A stretch of DNA of 43,651 nucleotides, taken from contig NZ_VRTY01000050.1 of assembly GCF_008017455.1 (NCBI RefSeq), forward strand, positions 1 to 43,651, in the 5' to 3' direction. Of this stretch, positions 16,494 to 25,176 are shown piece after piece; positions within the stretch are counted from its first letter, which is position 1, and each line of letters starts with the position of its first letter. The translations under genes were made by a program, and so were the position numbers. The DNA comes from Pontibacter qinzhouensis. Its GTDB lineage: Bacteria > Bacteroidota > Bacteroidia > Cytophagales > Hymenobacteraceae. The notes below the pieces were generated by a model. That model saw nothing but the letters and a program-made list of their open reading frames with translations, ran no database searches and was not told the origin of the DNA.

Positions 16494-17945
16494 ATGACCC
16501 TTTTCAAGAAATTAATAGTAATAGCCTGTCTCTTGGTAGGTTTTACCGCCTGTCAGGATAGGTGGGAGGAACATACAACGAACGAGGCTGTATTGGGCGA
16601 AAGTGTAATGCAGGTAATCAGTGAAACGCCAAAATTAAGTAAGTTCAATGAACTAGTGGTAAAAGCAGGACTTGACCAGGAACTGAATTCCTCTAAGGCC
16701 TTTACTGTATGGGCTCCTTCTAACGAGGCTCTGCAAAACCTTGACCAGGCTATTGTTAACGACCCGGTAAGGCTGAAGCAATTTGTAAGCAACCACATCA
16801 GCTACCAGCAGTATTTTACTCATACCCCGCTGCCGGCATCTTCCCGGATTAAAACGCTGAGCGGGAAACTTATTTTCTGGGACAGGCAGGCGGCGCTGGT
16901 AGACGGCGCAGGCATTGAGGAGGCCAACACGTATGCCGGAAACGGTGTGCTGCATATCGTTAATGCACCTCTCTTTCCCCGTCTGAACGCCTGGGAGTTT
17001 CTTGCTGGCACCGCTTTTGGTCAGCGACAGAAAGCTTATCTGCAATCGTTGGAAGAAACAGTGTTCGTGCCGGGTCTGGCTACCCAGATTGGTGTTGAAC
17101 CCGAAACCGGTATGCCTGTGTATGAACCTAACACAGGCTATGTACAACAGAACCGGTTTTTTCAGCAGGTATATAACCTGGCCAACGAAGATTCTGTTTA
17201 TAGCTTTGTGCTGCTAACCGATGAAGCTTTTGAGGCTGAAACAGACAGGTTCCGAAAGTATTATACCACCGGGTCTGCCGATAGTACTACCACCCTCACC
17301 AACTGGGCTGTTTCCAAAGATCTGGTCTTCCGGGGTGTCTATACAAAAGAGACGATTCCTGCAGTGTTGGTGTCCAGGTCGGGGGTACAGGTGCACATCG
17401 ATAAAAATGCCATTGTACATGAAGAACGTACTTCTAATGGGGTTGTATTTGTAGTCAACAATTTGCAGGTAGCGCCGGAACAAAAAATAAAAACAATGCG
17501 CGTAGAAGGCGAAGCAATATTTAATAACAGAACAAGCCGCATGAGCCACCCGGATAAAGCTGGTAATGTAACGTTGCAGCAAAGGAGAGATATAGACGGC
17601 ACCACGTTTACATACCTGCGCGCCACAGCCCATAGTATTTCCGGGCTGTGGCTCCGGTATACACTTCCGAATGTGCCCGCTACAAAATATAAAGTTTACT
17701 GGCGAGTGCATAATGATTTTCAGACCGCCTTGTTCCAACAGCAGGTTGCCTTTAGAAATCCAGATGCCACGGAGCTGCCTTATATCGACATAGAGCCTAC
17801 CACAAGCCCGCTTAGGCAGGAAATAGGGGAGTATACCGTAGATCGGTATGGCAACCTCAACGTCTACCTGCGTAGCGCCATGTCCACGAATAATGCATTA
17901 AACCCTCTTACACTTGATTACCTGGAACTGGTGCCTGTATTTTAA
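16494..17945 (+). CDS. FAS1-domain lipoprotein with a beta-rich C-terminal domain
   Basis: A 483-aa predicted lipoprotein with lipobox GFTAC (Cys20). The first FAS1 domain covers about 35-165 (SSKAFTVWAPSNEALQNL, ending NGVLHIVNAPLFP). A second, more divergent FAS1-like region covers about 180-325 (SVYSFVLLTDEAFEAE, ending NGVVFVVNNLQV). Residues about 330-483 form a beta-rich domain (WLRYTLPNVPATKYKVYWR and LDYLELVPVF), parallel in placement to the C-terminal domain of the preceding protein. It is preceded by the hairpin at 16419-16461 and followed within about 12-25 bases by a second SusC gene. A surface glycan-binding or adhesive role is inferred. Confidence 0.8.
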   Translation: MTLFKKLIVIACLLVGFTACQDRWEEHTTNEAVLGESVMQVISETPKLSKFNELVVKAGLDQELNSSKAFTVWAPSNEALQNLDQAIVNDPVRLKQFVSNHISYQQYFTHTPLPASSRIKTLSGKLIFWDRQAALVDGAGIEEANTYAGNGVLHIVNAPLFPRLNAWEFLAGTAFGQRQKAYLQSLEETVFVPGLATQIGVEPETGMPVYEPNTGYVQQNRFFQQVYNLANEDSVYSFVLLTDEAFEAETDRFRKYYTTGSADSTTTLTNWAVSKDLVFRGVYTKETIPAVLVSRSGVQVHIDKNAIVHEERTSNGVVFVVNNLQVAPEQKIKTMRVEGEAIFNNRTSRMSHPDKAGNVTLQQRRDIDGTTFTYLRATAHSISGLWLRYTLPNVPATKYKVYWRVHNDFQTALFQQQVAFRNPDATELPYIDIEPTTSPLRQEIGEYTVDRYGNLNVYLRSAMSTNNALNPLTLDYLELVPVF

Positions 17946-17969
17946 TTAATCTAACTGTTGAAGAAGAAT

Positions 17970-20900
17970 ATGTATTTTTTTATAAAAAGATTAAAAGAGT
18001 TGTCTTTCCTCTTTGCTCTGGCCGGTATTCCGGTTTGTGCCTTTGCACAAGGCGACGTGGCCGGTGCAAATACCGACAGCGTTGTGGTAGCCAGACAGCA
18101 GGTAGGTGGTGTAGAAGTTACCGGTACGGTTACGGCAGCTGCCACCGGACGCCCAATTTCCGGTATCAGTGTCAGCGTGCCGGAGTATTCGGCTGCTTTC
18201 ACCGACGATAATGGCAACTTTAAGATTAACATGCCTTCTTCCAACTCTACCCTGATGGTGGAAGGTGAAGGTTACAATCGGAAAGAAGTAGCTGTTAAAG
18301 GCAGAGGTGCTGTTACTGTCAGTTTACATGAAGGCATTTTCAATTCCCTCTATGATGTAGCCGTGCTGCCCAATTCAGTCTCCAGGCCAATCAGCCAGGT
18401 AACTGCCGCTGTGGTATCGTTAACACCGGAGCAGGAAAAGTGGAGCACTTCCGCCGAAACACCCGAAAACTTGCTGCAAGGCCGGGTTGCGGGCCTGAAT
18501 GTAGTTCGCCGTTCCGGTACACCCGGCATGGGGGCAAACCTTTTTCTGAGAGGTTTTAATTCGCTTTACACGACCAATCAGCCGCTCGTTATAGTAGACG
18601 GGATGATTTTCGATATGAACGATTATGGCGGTTCGCTTATCAGCAACCACTTTACCAACCCACTGGCGAACCTCGATGTGAAAGACATTGAAAACATGAC
18701 GGTCATAAAAGATGCGACCTCGACCTATGGGGCCAAGGGAGCAAACGGCGCTATCATCATCACGACCGCCTATGCCAAGACCATGGATACTAAAATAGAC
18801 TTCGCAGCTTATTCCGGTGTAAACATGCAGCCGCAGAGCCTTCCGCTTATGAATGCCCGCAACTACCGTGTCTATCTGAACGATGTGCTCAAGAGCAGTG
18901 GCATGCCCGATAATCAGATTCAGGCCCGTCCTTTTATGAACGATGATCCTTCGGCGCCGGGGTATTATACCTACCAGAACGATACCGACTGGCAACGTGA
19001 GGTATTTAAGAGAAGTTATAACCAGAACTACTACATGCGGGTAGTCGGCGGCGATAACATTGCCAAATACGCGCTGTCTATGGGCTATCTGGATAATGGC
19101 AGCATTGTGGAGAATAATAACTTTACCCGTTATAATACCCTCTTCAATGCCGATCTGAACATTTCGCCTAAGCTGAAAGTACAGACTAACCTTGGTTTTA
19201 CCTACGCAGAGCAGCAGCTGTCTGATCAGGGCAATGCCCTTAAAACCGATCCTATATACCTGAGCCAGATTAAAGCGCCTTTCCTGTCGAGGAATGAACG
19301 ATCAGACGATGGTGTTACTTCCCCGAACTTGTCGGACACCGATATTTTTAATATTGGCAACCCGTCCATTATCACGAACAATATGCAAGCCAATGGTAGT
19401 AATTACAGGTTTTTTGGCTCTTTTAATTTTAATTATTCCTTCACCAGGAACCTGGTAGCTAGTACCCAGTTTGGCGTTACCTTCGATAAGGTTCGGGAGA
19501 GCTTTTTTATACCGCGCAAAGGCACCACACACGAAGTACTGGAGAATACCATTGCAGAAAGCAGGATGGGAGCACAGGTGAAACGCCTGTTTGCTATCTT
19601 CAGCGACAGCCGCCTTGCCTACACTAAAACCTTTAACACAATTCATTCCTTCGATGGAAACATTGGGGTAAGGTACAGCCAGAATAACAGCGAAAGCGAC
19701 AGAGGCCTCGGATTTAACTCGGCAGCTGACGAATTGCGCCTGCTGGGTTCAGGACCTTCTGCCTTGCGCCAGGCCGGTGGCGATATTGGCAAATGGCTTT
19801 GGTTAAACTATTATGCAGGCGCTAATTACGGACTTCTTAACAAATATTTCCTCTCCGTGAACCTAGCTGTAGATGGCTCTTCCCGCTTTGGAACTGAGGC
19901 AGAAGACGGCATCCGCCTCTTCGACCGTAAATTTGGTGTATTTCCTTCAGTGGGGGCAGCATGGCTTATCTCTTCGGAAGGTTTTATGGCCGCTGCAGAC
20001 TTTATCGACCTGCTGAAGCTTCGAACTAACTACAGCATCAGCGGGAACGACGATATAGGTAATTACTCTGCCCGCCAGTTTTACACCACGCAAAATCTGC
20101 TGGGTATGCAGGGGCTGGTAAGAGGCAATATCGCTAACCCCGCTTTGCAATGGGAAACAAGCCGAAAATTGAATGCCGGACTGGATGTGGCCCTGTTCAA
20201 CGAAAAAGTATCTCTTTCGGTAGATGTGTACCGCAACCAGACTGATAATATGTTAGTACGCGAGCAGTTAAGCACCCCTGCAGGAATTGATTTTATGTTC
20301 ACCAACGATGGTTCGATGGTAAACAAGGGCGTGGATGTGACGCTTAACAGCCGTGTGGTTAATACCAGCGCGTTCACCTGGGATTTAGGCATTACCCTTT
20401 CCAAGTACCGAAATGAAATCACCAGCCTGTCGACGGACCAGTTTACCACTCAGTTTGCAGGTGCTACTATCCTTACGCGCGTAGGGCAGCAGGCTAATCT
20501 ATTCTATGGCTATAAGACGAACGGCATTTATGCTACAAACGAGGAAGCTGCGCAGGCGGGGCTTAGAACCAGAACGCCAAATGGCATGATTGTTCCATTT
20601 CAGGGCGGTGATATGCGCTTTGTAAACACCAGCGGCGATGCGGAAGGCCTAATTGATGATAACGATAGGGTAGTTATCGGAAATCCTAATCCGGATTTTG
20701 TTGGCATGTTTAATACCCGGTTCGGGTATAAGCGTCTTTCGCTGAACGCTGTCTTTACGTTTAGCAAAGGCAACGATATCTACAACTATACAAGGGCACA
20801 GTTAGAATCTGCTTCCGGTACGGAGAACCAAACTAATGCCGTTATCCGGAGGTGGAGAACTGACAGACAGGTAACTGATATGCCAAGAGCCAACTGGGGC

Positions 20901-21179
20901 GACCCGATGGGCAATACCCGTTTCTCCGACCGTTGGATTGAAGACGGTTCCTACCTGAGGCTGCGTACGTTAACGCTTAACTACGACCTGCCGCTCAATA
21001 CCAAGTTTTTAAAGTCATCATCATTCTATGTGTCTGCCAATAACCTGTTTACCATCACGAACTACCTGGGCTACGACCCGGAGTTCAGTGCAGGCGCATC
21101 CATCTTTGCACAGGGCGTAGACATCGGCATGATACCACAGTTCAGGTCTGTCTTGGTAGGCGTAAGGCTGGGATTATAA
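17970..21179 (+). CDS. susC: SusC-family TonB-dependent outer-membrane transporter (second pair)
   Basis: A 1069-aa SusC-type transporter. The frame could begin at a TTG at 17958, four codons earlier. The ATG at 17970 is preferred: it follows the purine-rich GAAGAAG and still gives a signal peptide ending CAFAQ. Then come a carboxypeptidase-regulatory-like domain (about 50-115, TGTVTAAATGRPISGISVSV), a plug (about 140-265, with TNQPLVIVDGMIFD and VIKDATSTYGAKGANGAIII) and a beta-barrel ending RSVLVGVRLGL. The C-terminus lacks the final aromatic residue common in outer-membrane barrels. It differs strongly from the first SusC, so the two pairs probably take different oligosaccharides of the same polymer. 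Confidence 0.94.
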   Translation: MYFFIKRLKELSFLFALAGIPVCAFAQGDVAGANTDSVVVARQQVGGVEVTGTVTAAATGRPISGISVSVPEYSAAFTDDNGNFKINMPSSNSTLMVEGEGYNRKEVAVKGRGAVTVSLHEGIFNSLYDVAVLPNSVSRPISQVTAAVVSLTPEQEKWSTSAETPENLLQGRVAGLNVVRRSGTPGMGANLFLRGFNSLYTTNQPLVIVDGMIFDMNDYGGSLISNHFTNPLANLDVKDIENMTVIKDATSTYGAKGANGAIIITTAYAKTMDTKIDFAAYSGVNMQPQSLPLMNARNYRVYLNDVLKSSGMPDNQIQARPFMNDDPSAPGYYTYQNDTDWQREVFKRSYNQNYYMRVVGGDNIAKYALSMGYLDNGSIVENNNFTRYNTLFNADLNISPKLKVQTNLGFTYAEQQLSDQGNALKTDPIYLSQIKAPFLSRNERSDDGVTSPNLSDTDIFNIGNPSIITNNMQANGSNYRFFGSFNFNYSFTRNLVASTQFGVTFDKVRESFFIPRKGTTHEVLENTIAESRMGAQVKRLFAIFSDSRLAYTKTFNTIHSFDGNIGVRYSQNNSESDRGLGFNSAADELRLLGSGPSALRQAGGDIGKWLWLNYYAGANYGLLNKYFLSVNLAVDGSSRFGTEAEDGIRLFDRKFGVFPSVGAAWLISSEGFMAAADFIDLLKLRTNYSISGNDDIGNYSARQFYTTQNLLGMQGLVRGNIANPALQWETSRKLNAGLDVALFNEKVSLSVDVYRNQTDNMLVREQLSTPAGIDFMFTNDGSMVNKGVDVTLNSRVVNTSAFTWDLGITLSKYRNEITSLSTDQFTTQFAGATILTRVGQQANLFYGYKTNGIYATNEEAAQAGLRTRTPNGMIVPFQGGDMRFVNTSGDAEGLIDDNDRVVIGNPNPDFVGMFNTRFGYKRLSLNAVFTFSKGNDIYNYTRAQLESASGTENQTNAVIRRWRTDRQVTDMPRANWGDPMGNTRFSDRWIEDGSYLRLRTLTLNYDLPLNTKFLKSSSFYVSANNLFTITNYLGYDPEFSAGASIFAQGVDIGMIPQFRSVLVGVRLGL

Positions 21180-21210
21180 TCAGAAAGTTTAATACAAAAG
21201 ATATTATCAC

Positions 21211-22887
21211 ATGAAAAATAAATTATTCAGGTCGATTGCGCGGGTAGTGCCGGTTGTATTGCTAGGACTGAGCATACTCTCCTGTAAAGATATGTTTGAA
21301 ATCGAACCGGAAACCACCCTTGATATTGAAAAGAGCTATCAGAATGTTTATGATGCCGATGCTGCCGTTATCGGCATATATGGAAAGTTTTTAAGGCTTG
21401 CGGAAGCTAATGTAGTTTTAAATGAGCTTCGAGCCGATTTAATGAACGTTACGCCCAATGCTGCTGCTCACGCAGATCTGATGGAGGTTAATTACCATAC
21501 AGTTACCGAAGGTAACAAGTATGCTGACCCAAGGCCTTATTACGAGGTCATCCTTAACTGCAATGATGTGCTGCATAATTTCCGGAAAATGGTAAAGGAA
21601 AACAAGATAACTCAGGATCAGTTCAATTATCGCTATTCTGATATTGTCGCGCTCCGTAGCTGGGTATACCTGCAGTTGGGTATCCATTTCGGAAGTATAC
21701 CTTATGTAACCAATCCTTTAGCTAATGTAAATGAGCTCAAGAGCCAGGCAGCCTTTCCTCGTATAGAATTTGAAACGCTGCTAGACAGCCTGATAAACTT
21801 TACCGAGAAGATTCCGCATAAGGGAGTATATCCGGAAGGAACCTCACTGCTCGTGAATATTGATGGTTATAACACCCGAAAGTTTTTTATCAACAAGCGC
21901 CTGGTTCTGGGGGACCTGCATTTATGGAAAGGGAATTATACCAATGCTGCCCGCCACTACCGGGTTATTATGGAAACCGCATCGGATAACCCAGGAAACA
22001 CAACCCGATACTTCAATATGTACAGGGTAAGTTGGGCAGAAGCTTTTAACCCTGAGGTTGGGTTTAACGGCACCCAGTCAACTCCTTGGGACTTTGAGTG
22101 GGTATGGGATTTGCCTTTCAGCAAAGACTTCAGCCCAACCAACCCCTTTATTAAATTGTTCGCAAACGCAGGTGGTGAATACCTGATTAAGCCATCACAG
22201 AAAGCCATCGACAATTGGGCTGCTCAAACAAGGTCCTCCCTTACTCCGGGCGACATAAGAGGAACCTGGGCCGTACAGTACCAGTTTGGACAGCCTGTGG
22301 CTGGAAAGTACCTTCAGAATTTTAATCCGGCACTGCCTTTCGACACAAAAGGAAACTGGTTTTTAGCAAGGATCTCTATGATTCACCTTCGTTTTGCAGA
22401 GGCCGCCAACCGTGACGGTCATCAGAAACTGGCTGAGTCTTTTGTACAGCGGGGTATAAGAAGGAATTTTACATACCCAGATTCCCTTTTAACAACAACT
22501 AATCCGGATGTTAGTCGAACACAGCAAACCTTTCTTCCGGCGCCATATGATTTTGATGCCCGGATAGGCGATTTTCCACACTTTAGAGCACCATGGCACC
22601 GCCACGATGGCCTGAGATCACGGGCTGGTCTGCAGGATATAAATCTTGAAGGAGCTACGCAAGAGGGAATAGAAGATGCCATTATTCAGGAGGCAGCCCT
22701 TGAGTTGGCATTTGAAGGCAACCGCTGGGAAGATTTGCTGCGCATCGCCAGAAGAAGAAACGACCCCACTTTCCTGGCAGACAAAGTGGCCGAGAAGTTC
22801 GAAAAAGCCAATGACCCGCGTGCCGGGGAAGTAAGATCTAAGTTGTTAGACCGGCATAACTGGTACTTGCCTTTCCGTTGGGAATAG
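21211..22887 (+). CDS. susD: SusD/RagB-family surface glycan-binding lipoprotein (second pair)
   Basis: A 558-aa lipoprotein with lipobox SILSC (Cys25). SusD hallmarks: FEIEPETTLDIEKSYQNV at the N-terminus, the helix ALRSWVYLQLGIHFGSIPYV (about 150-170), MIHLRFAEAANRDG late in the protein and EAALELAFEGNRWEDLLR near the C-terminus. It lies 31 bases after its SusC and closes the seven-gene operon. It should form the lid of the second SusC transporter and bind the glycan at the surface. Ligand not predictable. Confidence 0.94.
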   Translation: MKNKLFRSIARVVPVVLLGLSILSCKDMFEIEPETTLDIEKSYQNVYDADAAVIGIYGKFLRLAEANVVLNELRADLMNVTPNAAAHADLMEVNYHTVTEGNKYADPRPYYEVILNCNDVLHNFRKMVKENKITQDQFNYRYSDIVALRSWVYLQLGIHFGSIPYVTNPLANVNELKSQAAFPRIEFETLLDSLINFTEKIPHKGVYPEGTSLLVNIDGYNTRKFFINKRLVLGDLHLWKGNYTNAARHYRVIMETASDNPGNTTRYFNMYRVSWAEAFNPEVGFNGTQSTPWDFEWVWDLPFSKDFSPTNPFIKLFANAGGEYLIKPSQKAIDNWAAQTRSSLTPGDIRGTWAVQYQFGQPVAGKYLQNFNPALPFDTKGNWFLARISMIHLRFAEAANRDGHQKLAESFVQRGIRRNFTYPDSLLTTTNPDVSRTQQTFLPAPYDFDARIGDFPHFRAPWHRHDGLRSRAGLQDINLEGATQEGIEDAIIQEAALELAFEGNRWEDLLRIARRRNDPTFLADKVAEKFEKANDPRAGEVRSKLLDRHNWYLPFRWE

Positions 22888-23221
22888 AAGAGCTGAACCT
22901 TTTCCTGCTTCTTTCATAACCGGGTGATTCCGGATAGCAACCTTTTTCATTTAGGTTGGAGGCAAGTTTTGAGCTGCCTTGGCGCCTACTCTGCCGCACA
23001 CTGCACTTACGTTCACAGTAAAGACTGCTCCGTGGTTAAACCTGCAAGCTTCCACAGCTCTGTAGCGAAACCGCTCTATATTTAGACAGGCTATTGCCAA
23101 ATGAAACTCCGAAGGGTTTTACTTTATAAGAGCCTGCCTAAATATATGCTTTGGATAAAGTCATATTAATTTATATTGTAAGCGTCCCTTAAAGTAAATT
23201 TTAATCTTGTAAACTCTCCGA
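22888..23221. other. Intergenic region between the Sus operon and the GH43 gene
   Basis: 334 bases without a gene. It holds a small stem CAACCT/AGGTTG (22938-22958), possibly a weak terminator, and the longer imperfect inverted repeat at 23077-23146. TAATCTTG, seven of eight positions of the Bacteroidota -7 consensus, lies about 15 bases before the next start, but a leader that short makes it doubtful as a promoter. Confidence 0.45.
23077..23146. repeat. 16-bp inverted repeat with one mismatch
   Basis: TATATTTAGACAGGCT (23077-23092) and AGCCTGCCTAAATATA (23131-23146) are reverse complements except for one base, with a 38-base spacer. It may be a hairpin ending the Sus operon message, or the ends of a tiny mobile repeat. 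No T-run follows. Confidence 0.5.
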
Positions 23222-24847
23222 ATGTATCAAAACATAGACATCCAAAAATCAACTTTTAAGCATAGCGTTCTATTTATTTTATTTCTGCTTCTTGCCTTTT
23301 CTCTTGCCACTCCAGGCTTTGCCCAAAAACAGAACATTAAAAACAATTTGTTCTGGAACACCGAAGACGGGCAGCCTATTTATAGTCAGGGAGGGGGTGT
23401 ATTTACGTTCAAGGATCCGAAAACCGGGCAGGAGAAATATTACTGGTACGGCGTCCATTACAAGGAAGCAGAAACTTACAGGGAATCCCCTAACAAAACA
23501 TTGCCCAAGGCGAGCTTCGAATCTGTTACCTGCTACTCCTCCACCGACTTGGTTAACTGGACTTTCGAAGCAGACGCCCTGACAAAAGAGGTAGTATGGC
23601 CAGACGGAAGATGGACCTGGGTAGGACGTTTGGGGGTAACCTACATGGAAGAAATAAAACAATATGCCATGTTCGTTCAACATGGAATGGAAGAGCTCAT
23701 CGCCCTTTCCGATTCACCTGTTGGTCCCTTTACCTGGCACCGGAAGTTTAGTATGCTCGACAGGATTGGCACATCAAACACAGGCGATCAGACTGTTTTT
23801 ACGGATGATGACACGGGTAAATCCTACCTCGTTTATTCTTATGGAAGGGGTAGAAATAAAATATACATTTCCGAAATTGGCATAAAAGATGGGAAAGTAG
23901 ATTTGCTTGATGTTACCCAAATATTTCATGGAGCGAGCCGTGAAGGTAACTGCATGTTTAAATATAAAGGGAAGTACTACATGGCGGCTTCCAACATCTA
24001 TGGATGGGATTCTTCTTTAGCGTATTACCTGGTCGCAGACGATATTCGTGGACCGTATGAGCCGCTTAATAATATGTCGGTAATGGATGGCGCCAGCGAC
24101 GATTATGCCCATGTAACGCAAACAGGTTTTTTCGTGCGCCTGAAAGGCAGCAAGCAGGAGACAGTTGTTTACTGTGGCGACCGTTGGTCCAACTTCGCTG
24201 GCAACGGGCTGGGCTACAACCAGTGGGTGCCCATGTCATTTAACGGGGCAAAGCCATACTTCAATTCCCTGGACTCCTGGAACCTGGATGCTAAAACAGG
24301 CGAATGGGAAGCAGCCGTTAATAACAACTATGTGAAAAACGGAAGTTTTGAAGCCGATCGAAAAAGGATGCCCAGCCATGTTAAACCTGTTCAAACTTAT
24401 CTGATAGGTTGGGAAACCACTGTCCTGAAAGGGAACAAAGTCTCACTCGATTCTCTCAGTTCACCCGTTCTCAATTTTGCCAATTCAGAAGAAGACAGGA
24501 AAACAGTGGTAGGCGAAAGAAGCCTCCATATCAGCGATAAGGTACCTTTCGAGCGCAATGTTTCGCAAGTCATCAGCTCTTCACCGTATGTCAAACTACA
24601 GGACGGCTCTTACACCCTGAAAGCAACTATCCGCAACAGCAAAGAGTTTTCAAAGCTTGAAATGTATGCCGAAAGCGCAGGTAAGCGGAAGACGCACAAG
24701 GTGAAGGGAACAAACCCGCAATGGAAAACAATTGAGCTCAAAAATGTATTGGTCAAAAACGGCAAGGTCGAAGTTGGCTTTAGAGCAGCAGGGAAAGCGG
24801 GAGCCACCTGCCAGGTTGATGATGTTTCTCTTGTGCTTGAAAAATAG
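23222..24847 (+). CDS. GH43-family exo-galactanase-like glycosidase
   Basis: A 541-aa exported enzyme; signal peptide ends GFAQ (about residue 35). Residues about 40-345 form a five-bladed propeller of the GH43 type. Visible motifs are DGQPIYSQGGGVF with KYYWYGVHY (47-80), GDQTVFTDDDTGKSYLVYS (188-206, likely pKa-modulating Asp189) and REGNCMFKYKGKYYM (240-254, likely acid Glu241). The usual RDP-type catalytic base near the N-terminus is not obvious. That is typical of the subfamily that includes exo-beta-1,3-galactanases (GH43_24-like), which is why I favour that role; the subfamily call is tentative. Residues about 368-541 look like a carbohydrate-binding beta-sandwich (YVKNGSFEAD, then CQVDDVSLVLE). 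It follows the Sus operon and precedes a very strong hairpin. Confidence 0.8.
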   Translation: MYQNIDIQKSTFKHSVLFILFLLLAFSLATPGFAQKQNIKNNLFWNTEDGQPIYSQGGGVFTFKDPKTGQEKYYWYGVHYKEAETYRESPNKTLPKASFESVTCYSSTDLVNWTFEADALTKEVVWPDGRWTWVGRLGVTYMEEIKQYAMFVQHGMEELIALSDSPVGPFTWHRKFSMLDRIGTSNTGDQTVFTDDDTGKSYLVYSYGRGRNKIYISEIGIKDGKVDLLDVTQIFHGASREGNCMFKYKGKYYMAASNIYGWDSSLAYYLVADDIRGPYEPLNNMSVMDGASDDYAHVTQTGFFVRLKGSKQETVVYCGDRWSNFAGNGLGYNQWVPMSFNGAKPYFNSLDSWNLDAKTGEWEAAVNNNYVKNGSFEADRKRMPSHVKPVQTYLIGWETTVLKGNKVSLDSLSSPVLNFANSEEDRKTVVGERSLHISDKVPFERNVSQVISSSPYVKLQDGSYTLKATIRNSKEFSKLEMYAESAGKRKTHKVKGTNPQWKTIELKNVLVKNGKVEVGFRAAGKAGATCQVDDVSLVLEK

Positions 24848-25176
24848 GCCCACCTGCTAAATGATAAAGCGCTGCATAGGTCCTAAGCTTAAGCAGCGCT
24901 TTATCATTTAGCAGCTTATATCAATTACTGAAGTTGATAACTTTGCCTGGAGGAGTTATAATGCTTCTATTTTATATAATATTTGTATTTGCAGCACAAT
25001 TATCGAATTTTATAATTCATGCAGTTTACTTCCATCATTTTTATTGCTGCACCTGTCACCATAACTGCTGCTTTTTGGTTTGGATGGTATAAACAGCTGG
25101 TTTAAGATTATTGCTTTGAAGTGCCTAGGAAAATGACACATGAAAGAAAGGTGCTAATAAACGGTTTAAAATAAGA
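24848..25176. other. Intergenic region between GH43 and GldG-like genes
   Basis: 329 bases containing the hairpin at 24854-24914 and then AT-rich sequence. A perfect match to the Bacteroidota -7 element, TAACTTTG, lies at 24938-24945, but without a TTTG at the usual distance and more than 200 bases before the next start, so it is only a candidate. No gene is seen. Confidence 0.4.
24854..24914. terminator. Perfect 22-bp hairpin terminator after the GH43 gene
   Basis: The arms 24854-24875 and 24893-24914 are exact reverse complements (outer ends CTGCTAAATG and CATTTAGCAG) around a 17-base loop that itself contains TAAGCTTA. It begins seven bases after the GH43 stop. The stem is unusually long and perfect. 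It can act as a transcription terminator; no clean T-run follows on the plus strand. Confidence 0.75.

Noticed and set aside
24938..24945. Perfect TAACTTTG match to the Bacteroidota -7 promoter element
   Set aside because: No TTTG at the usual spacing upstream and the next start codon is more than 200 bases away; not enough for a promoter call.
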